DNA of 64,000 nt from Gonatopus flavifemur (lineage: Eukaryota > Arthropoda > Insecta > Hymenoptera > Dryinidae). The position numbers were made by a program, and so were the translations under genes. Shown piece by piece: positions 58,031-64,000 of the stretch. Location of the stretch: positions 8,556,001 through 8,620,000 of the forward strand of contig JAFFJZ010000003.1 of NCBI GenBank assembly GCA_018340375.1, in the 5' to 3' direction. The notes under the pieces were generated by a model. That model was given only the letters and a program-made list of their open reading frames with translations, was not told the origin of the DNA and searched no databases. Each line of letters begins with the position of its first letter. Position 1 is the first letter of the stretch.

Positions 58031-61000
58031 ACTGCAATAATAAACGTGCCGGACGTGCCGAGCGAATAGTGAGCCAAGATCCAGAAGATACGCTTTGTCG
58101 TCGGATTAGTGGCTCCTACGAACGTCCGGTTTTTATAGTTGACCGACGCGATTTCTAATATTTCGAATCTTTGTACGGTACAGTCATACGGTACAAAAGT
58201 ACTTTAATCGATGTACTGTACCGCGGCAAACTTAGACCATCAGATTTTTATGAGGTTTTTTCACCAAGATTCGAATTCTTTTCTCATAGTTGTCAAAGTT
58301 TGATCGACAATTAATAAGGTCTTTTATCAAGGAATACGTTTAACATCGAGTTGATGTTTTGGATTATTCACCGATGAATGCTAGTTGGTTGATCGTTGAA
58401 GGCTGACTTGAACGATCAACCGTGCTAACACGTGATTTCTCCCTGGTGTTATATTATAAATATACTCAAAGCTTTGTCCAAAACTTTCATAATTAGTTGT
58501 GATTGATGATGAGCAAAAATCAACGGCTTTATAAGGCTTGAAAGAAAAGAAAGCGCGCGGCCAACATCAAGTGAGTTTGTTCGCGCCTTGAGACTAAATA
58601 CCCTCTCAACTCTTTCCTAACGACTTATTACGAGAGACCGATATAGACAGCCGGTTATAGAAGAAGCAACAACAACAACCAAGACGACGATCCATACCGT
58701 CGTTATAAAAGCATCATTGTAATCCGTCGAGGACGTTTCGTGGACGCATTTATCATCAGCGCACCTGAAAAGTTCTATAAGTCATCTTGACACTGACCGA
58801 TCCGAAGGTTAAATGCGACATTATATGGAGGAACTTGAGAAAAGAATTAATCCCGTATATATATATATATTCTACACATATGACATTATTTCGTCCAGGT
58901 CGGTATTTAAATACGTACAAGTATTTAAACTCAATTATTCGACTTTTCAAAGGTATAATTCATCATTCCGCTTTTCATACAAAAAAAAAAAGAGTTACGT
59001 ATATTTAATTTTCGTGATGTTGAATAAATTGTGATTACATTTCGGGTTGATCGATACTGGGAGGGTAACTTGAAGGGGAGAACAATGATGATTTCATAAT
59101 TTTGATAGGCTGAATCATGTACGGAAAGTGAGCCCCAATTGGAAAAATTACGTCAAAGTGGCAGGCAATCATATAAATTCCTGTTGGTCGAAGATATCAG
59201 ATTTATAAAAAGAATTCATGTTTTCTATTCCACAGTAATTAAAATATCTAACGCCCGGACGGGAAAAATTGTCAGATTTTCTCGTTACGAATGCATTTCA
59301 GAAGAAAAACTGTGGTTTTCCTATCCCTGAACTCGAGTTCGAAGGCGAAAGAAAATCGTATAAAATATTGATTGTGAAAATAAAATAATAAATTTGCGAT
59401 ATGGCAGAAAAAGGAAGCTGTGTGTAATTTGCTCTGCTTTTCAGCGAAAATACCACGCCGTATCTGAGACACGTTGTGAGTATCACAACGAGCTTCCGGG
59501 TAGCTTCGATTTGATTAGGTCCATTTGATAAAGCATTAGGGATTCAATGGAGTTTGATTAAATGCTCAATTTAGTTGAGCGTACCACAGAGCGCTGCTGA
59601 ATATTTGTCACTGTATAAAACGAATTTTGATATGAATATTTATGAACTCCAGTGGGATACTTCAGATACATAATTATAGAATCAATATCAATGGAGAATG
59701 ATCAATCGTATACAGTAATGATGGAGGATGATTGAGAAGAAATCTGTCGAATATACTATGACTGTCGTAAACTTGTTCAGTGGTTTTTCCAATTCCTTCT
59801 TTTGGATCTACAAAAATCAATGTATTTTTTGGATTAATGATGAATCATCTATATGAGGTTTCAAATTGGCGTTAGAGATCAACAAAAGTAGTAATATTGA
59901 TTGTTCTTAGCTCATTTGAGGGGAGATTTATAAGGATAATTCAAAGTCTCAGGCTTATGAATTGATATGCAAGTAGAAATAGCTGGTAAATAGAAACAGA
60001 ACCAGAGGAGATCGATTTCGAAATTAGTAAGGTATTTTGGTTTATTTAGTTTGTGAAACCCTAAATGATTTGAGTACATTTTGCGGGGAGAGATTTCAAG
60101 TTTGAAGTAATATTGACGTTTAATCGATCATCCCTTCATCCCGAAGAGAAGATTATAAACAGAAGGATTATTGAAAATTCTAGAACAAGTGAAGGAATAA
60201 CAACAAACAGTCGACAAAAGAACTTTCAATTCACTGTTGAGGGGTTGGAGCTTCCTTTAGTGGAAAAATAATGTTCGTTAAGCGTGAAGAAAATGTTCAC
60301 CGAATGAAGGAAAACTGCAGATAGCGTGGGTAGCATCCGTTGATTCTTCTTGGAAATAAATGATTCTACGAACATGTTTCAACTTGAACGCTTCAAAAAC
60401 GTCCAAGACATTCAATTCGATGAAAACATATTTTCACAAAAAAAACTTTGACACTAATTGACTTTGTCAGCACTTTTCCTGATAACATAATCGATACAGA
60501 TCAAATTTGAATTTCAAATAAAATCTCGATGAAGATTGAGATTAAGAAAAATTCAACCAAGAAAAACCTTTATTGCAGTCCCAATTTATCCTGGAACAGT
60601 GGACCTCCGTGCTTCCAAAATGTTTTTCCCAGTGAATTTCCTTCGAGAAGTTACAAAACTCCGTTCAATAAATTGCATCAGTCAACAGCGTATGTTAGTT
60701 TGGAAACAGAAGAATGGTTTTGGTTTTGCTTTTCAACTTTGAACTTCTGTTTTTTATTTGTGATGTAAATTGTTTACTCACTCGAAACATATGATATTTT
60801 CATTTGCATTTTCGAAGAGAGATCACATTGGGAACGAGACAAAGCTCTGCTGTATTCATGAGAAACAAATTTCTCTATTCATGAAGAGAGTCTGTCACTA
60901 TTATTATTATTAAAAAATAGTGAAAAATTCATCTTTGAAAGCATTTTCATGAAACATGTCAGAATTTTAGCGAAATTAACCTCCACAAAAAGTATTGAGC

Positions 61001-63166
61001 TGTATTGAACTTTCAGCGCGAGTACAAAAAGTATCTATAGAATCCTCTTCAACGCGATGGCAAATTTTATTCTTCAAAAATTATCGATTTCAACAGTAAT
61101 TTCATGGTTACTTCCTGGTTAGTTTGCTGGTTTTTATCACATTTTAATTTTTATACCAAAAAATTGTCAAAAACACCCGCTTTGCAGTCGATTGGTTTTT
61201 GATGGAAAACTGAATCTTCTCCCAACACTGACTGAAAATCAATCTTCACTTTGGTTGTGCTGGAAGTTGAATTTTGGTTATTTTGTGGCCGAAAACATTC
61301 CTCAATCGACAGTCAAATTTTTATCGATTTTATACAAATCTGTAAGAACTCAATACTTCTTCTATTCTTTTCAAGAATCAGCATCACTAAAGATGAACAA
61401 AAATTAACGATTATGTTCGGTCGAATTTCAGTTAAGCTGGAGTCGCTAGGATGCATTCATGCCGTGACTTATCATTTGCATCAATGAAATTAAGAAAAAC
61501 AGTTTCTTAAAACGAAGATTGACGATAATTCATTGCTACAATTTTAATTTTAACTGCAATGTAATTATCTACACTTCCCCCTTTCATTGAAATTTCATAT
61601 ACTCGATTACTGGAAGGCTTTTTACCTCGAATATAAGAAAAATACATACTGCATTGAAAATTGCTATGCCAACCAGGGAAATAATTTTTAATCCAACGAT
61701 ATTTGATAGAGATAATTGCGGTATTACGAATGATTTTTCTTCGCTTCGGATGCTTATACGTTACGAAAGAAACACGTGAAAATGTATCCTTGACAATCGA
61801 CAAAACCTTATCTCTGTGATCTCACGTAATTCCCCAACAGATGGATCAAGAGATTATATTCGATTTGTTTTTTTTCCTTTTGGAATTTTTGTCATTAAAT
61901 CGGATCTATTGTCTTTCCTTCCGGTTTCTACCCCTCCCCCCTTTTTGAACGTTTCTCTTCCTCTCCGCCCTACACTGTGGTTGGTCGATCGGGACGTGTA
62001 ACGATTGTGATTATCGTTACTCTAGATCCAACGGAAACCGACAATCTATTGATGCACATCGTACGTTGTCATCGGATTGGTCGAATGAACGAGCTATGGC
62101 TTCGCCTGAATTACTGAATATTTTATTCTCGCTTCGGTTTTACATATACATTTTTTTTCTTTCATTTTTATTATTTCACACAAGACCGGACGTGTACGGA
62201 GGACACGCACATTTATAATGTCACCACAGTAGTCTTCCATCGACATCCTCTTTCGATTGATATTAATATTTGAAAAATAAAAAAGAAAAAGAGCCGGACA
62301 CGATCGCGTACTGCGACTTCCACCACGAACAGGTCCGGTCGATTTACCGGTCGTTCGGAAGAGCGTACGCGAAATAAAGCATCGGTATATCATAAGTGGA
62401 GATAGAGAAAGAGACGGCATTTCAATACGTTCTGCTTCGACGAACGTGTTATTATTGTAAACGATGAATAGACTGTGAATACTCGAACTGAACGGAATCA
62501 AATAATTATATGACGTGGACGATTATTAATATATCGCTTATATTATCCCCTCGAAAAAAAAAAGAATACCTGCTCTGAGTGAAAAGAGCGTCAGAAACTC
62601 TTTGTCGAGGGCACTTCGAATATCTTGATTTTTTTCTTTCATTCGTCAATTTTTCGATATTCGATACAAAGAGAGGCATATTTTATTGAGATAACAACAA
62701 AACGTTAAGGATAGTAGCAAGAAGGAAATGTTAAATCGATAGCGCGTGGTTAATGAATCATGGATGAGATGGATCATTTGGCAGTGCGAGGCGGAAAAGA
62801 TTTCAAACAGAATTTCAAAAGTCGATCGGTAAGCCGTTAGCTGCGAGGAAAGAGAAATTTATTATACAGCCATAAACCATGAGAAGAAGATTATTTTGAA
62901 ATGGAAAGATTATATTTATATACATATATATGTACAAGGTATACATCGTACAAGTCAGATCATTGTTTTTAGTTGTTACAAAATTGCATTCTCGTATAGA
63001 ACCTGCTTATATCGGTAAGGGATTCATTGGGACGAGAAGTGCGTCGTCGTTTTTCAAAATGAAAATTATAACCAAAAAAGAAAAAACAACGAAATGATTG
63101 ATACACAAAAATGATCGAAAAGAAAACATAAGAAAGGAATAGAACTGTGATCTCGAAGAGACTCAC

Positions 63167-64000
63167 CTTTCTTAGGTATGAGGGACTTGAGCAGCAGGAC
63201 AGCATTCTCATCGCAGGCCCATCCATGCATTTTCCTGTAGCTATCGCGTCCTTTTTCGGTCAGTTTGTCCCAGGGTTTTGGTTTACTTAACAGTTCACTA
63301 ACAGTACCTTGGCTCAAACCAAGCACGTATTTGGCAAATAATCGCTGACCGATATTGTGAATTGATAACAATTCTCGTACTCGTCTCGAAATGTGTAAGG
63401 TATCGAGATTTTGTGACGCGTATTTGTCCATGTTATACCGCAACATGTCCTGCAATCTCGCTTCCATTGGATCGCCTTTCGGAATGAGAGATTCTCCAAG
63501 ACGACCAGCCATTCCGACAGGTCCGAATTCGTCGCAGAATCGAAACGGGTGTGTACGTTCGTCGAATCGAAAAGGACTTTTCAATGTATCCAATACGCTC
63601 AATCCCGCACCAACTCCTATATTATTGTTCGCTAAATGATGGCTGTTATTATTATTATTGTGACAAGATTCTTGATCGGCTGGACTTTTCGGAGGTTGTA
63701 CGTTGGCTGTCGTCGCGGTACTTCCCAATCCGCCGTTGACGGAGATCGCAGAGGAGACACTTGTTTCCACAATAGACGTCGGTGGTTGCGTTTGGATTTG
63801 TTGCTGTTGTTGTTGGTGTTGTTGCTGCTGCTGTTGTTGTTGTTGAAAGCTACTAGGTGGAGAAGTGAGGGCGATTGTCGAAGAGGGCGTAGGGGGTGCC
63901 GGGGTTTCGTGTCCCGAAATAGGTGTTGGAGCTTTTTCCGCTGCATCCAAACCGCAACCGCTCAAAGGCAACGACGATGTGCCTAATAGAGGGGTATTTG
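63167..64000 (-). CDS. cut: Cut homeobox protein, CUT1 exon (5' end outside window)
   Basis: Carries CUT repeat 1 at about 63170-63407: LDTLHISRRVRELLSIHN, LFAKYVLGLSQGTVSELL, KPKPWDKLTEKGRDSY, ending SLIPKKG. Before it are EARLQDMLRYNMDKYASQN, the conserved FDERTHPFRFCDEFGPV stretch, a His/Asn-rich segment and a poly-Gln tract (about 63800-63845) interrupted by His. The frame is open to the window edge (NTPLLGTSSLPLSG), so the exon and the coiled-coil N-terminus of Cut continue beyond 64000. It ends phase 1 at AAAG|GTGAGT. Confidence 0.95.

Larger units (their letters stand above)
54478..63166 (-). other. 8.7-kb cut intron
   Basis: Large intron between the CUT1 exon and the next. It contains a perfect 19-bp hairpin (56263-56306), a CT/GA-rich tract (57899-58030), a smaller GA run (57460-57480) and a GC-richer stretch (about 58550-58760) with a plus-strand TATAAAA at 58704-58710. 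A TA-rich run lies at 58856-58870. No exon was recognised; long open frames are low-complexity. Introns of cut commonly hold enhancers (general knowledge). Confidence 0.7.

Noticed and set aside
58704..58710. Plus-strand TATAAAA in the cut intron as an alternative promoter
   Set aside because: It points opposite to cut and no initiator or downstream exon supports it.
1..64000. tRNA, rRNA, CRISPR or known microRNA genes
   Set aside because: No B-box/T-loop signatures, ribosomal blocks, regular spacer arrays or familiar microRNA seeds were found by eye; this is not a substitute for a covariance-model scan.

Overview
The window is AT-rich eukaryotic DNA with GT-AG introns. The gene content (a cut homeobox gene with three CUT repeats, a UBE2G1-type ubiquitin-conjugating enzyme and a TWiK-like two-pore potassium channel) points to an insect. 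The strongly AT-rich, microsatellite- and MITE-rich intergenic DNA would suit a hymenopteran, but that is inference from composition, not a proven placement.

Layout. (1) 410-4217, minus: a two-exon gene for a secreted, helical, internally repeated protein of about 1,173 residues that I do not recognise, with a clear TATA box and TCAGT initiator at 4555-4590. (2) 4600-13275: no secure gene, but MITE-like inverted repeats and two or three coding-like islands. (3) 13276-18265, plus: the 3' half of a two-pore-domain K+ channel. Its first pore starts exactly at the first visible exon, and the exons for TM1 and the pore-1 helix were not found. The last exon ends in TGA but stays open in the same frame for 83 more codons, a stop-codon readthrough candidate. 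(4) 18518-31057: intergenic, full of short inverted-repeat elements. (5) 31058-33537, plus: a complete five-exon UBE2G1 orthologue, with a 3' UTR probably reaching about 35.4 kb. (6) 35431-50205: repeats, then AT-rich low-complexity DNA, part of which is probably the cut 3' UTR. (7) 50206 to the right edge, minus: the 3' portion of cut, with five exons carrying CUT1, CUT2, CUT3 plus homeodomain, and an 8.7-kb intron after CUT1. The 5' part of cut lies beyond base 64000.

The four genes look functionally unrelated: a secreted protein, a membrane channel, a cytosolic E2 and a nuclear transcription factor. Each seems to be its own transcription unit.

The most interesting items are the in-frame TGA and 83-codon extension of the K+ channel, and a set of short non-autonomous elements whose interiors are arrays of one small palindrome repeated every 20 bp or so. 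The palindrome differs between elements (AGCAAA, AGCT, GGTAGC or GACATCTT cores), while termini of several resemble CAC-N-GGAAAAA. I could run no database search, so all names rest on motif recognition.
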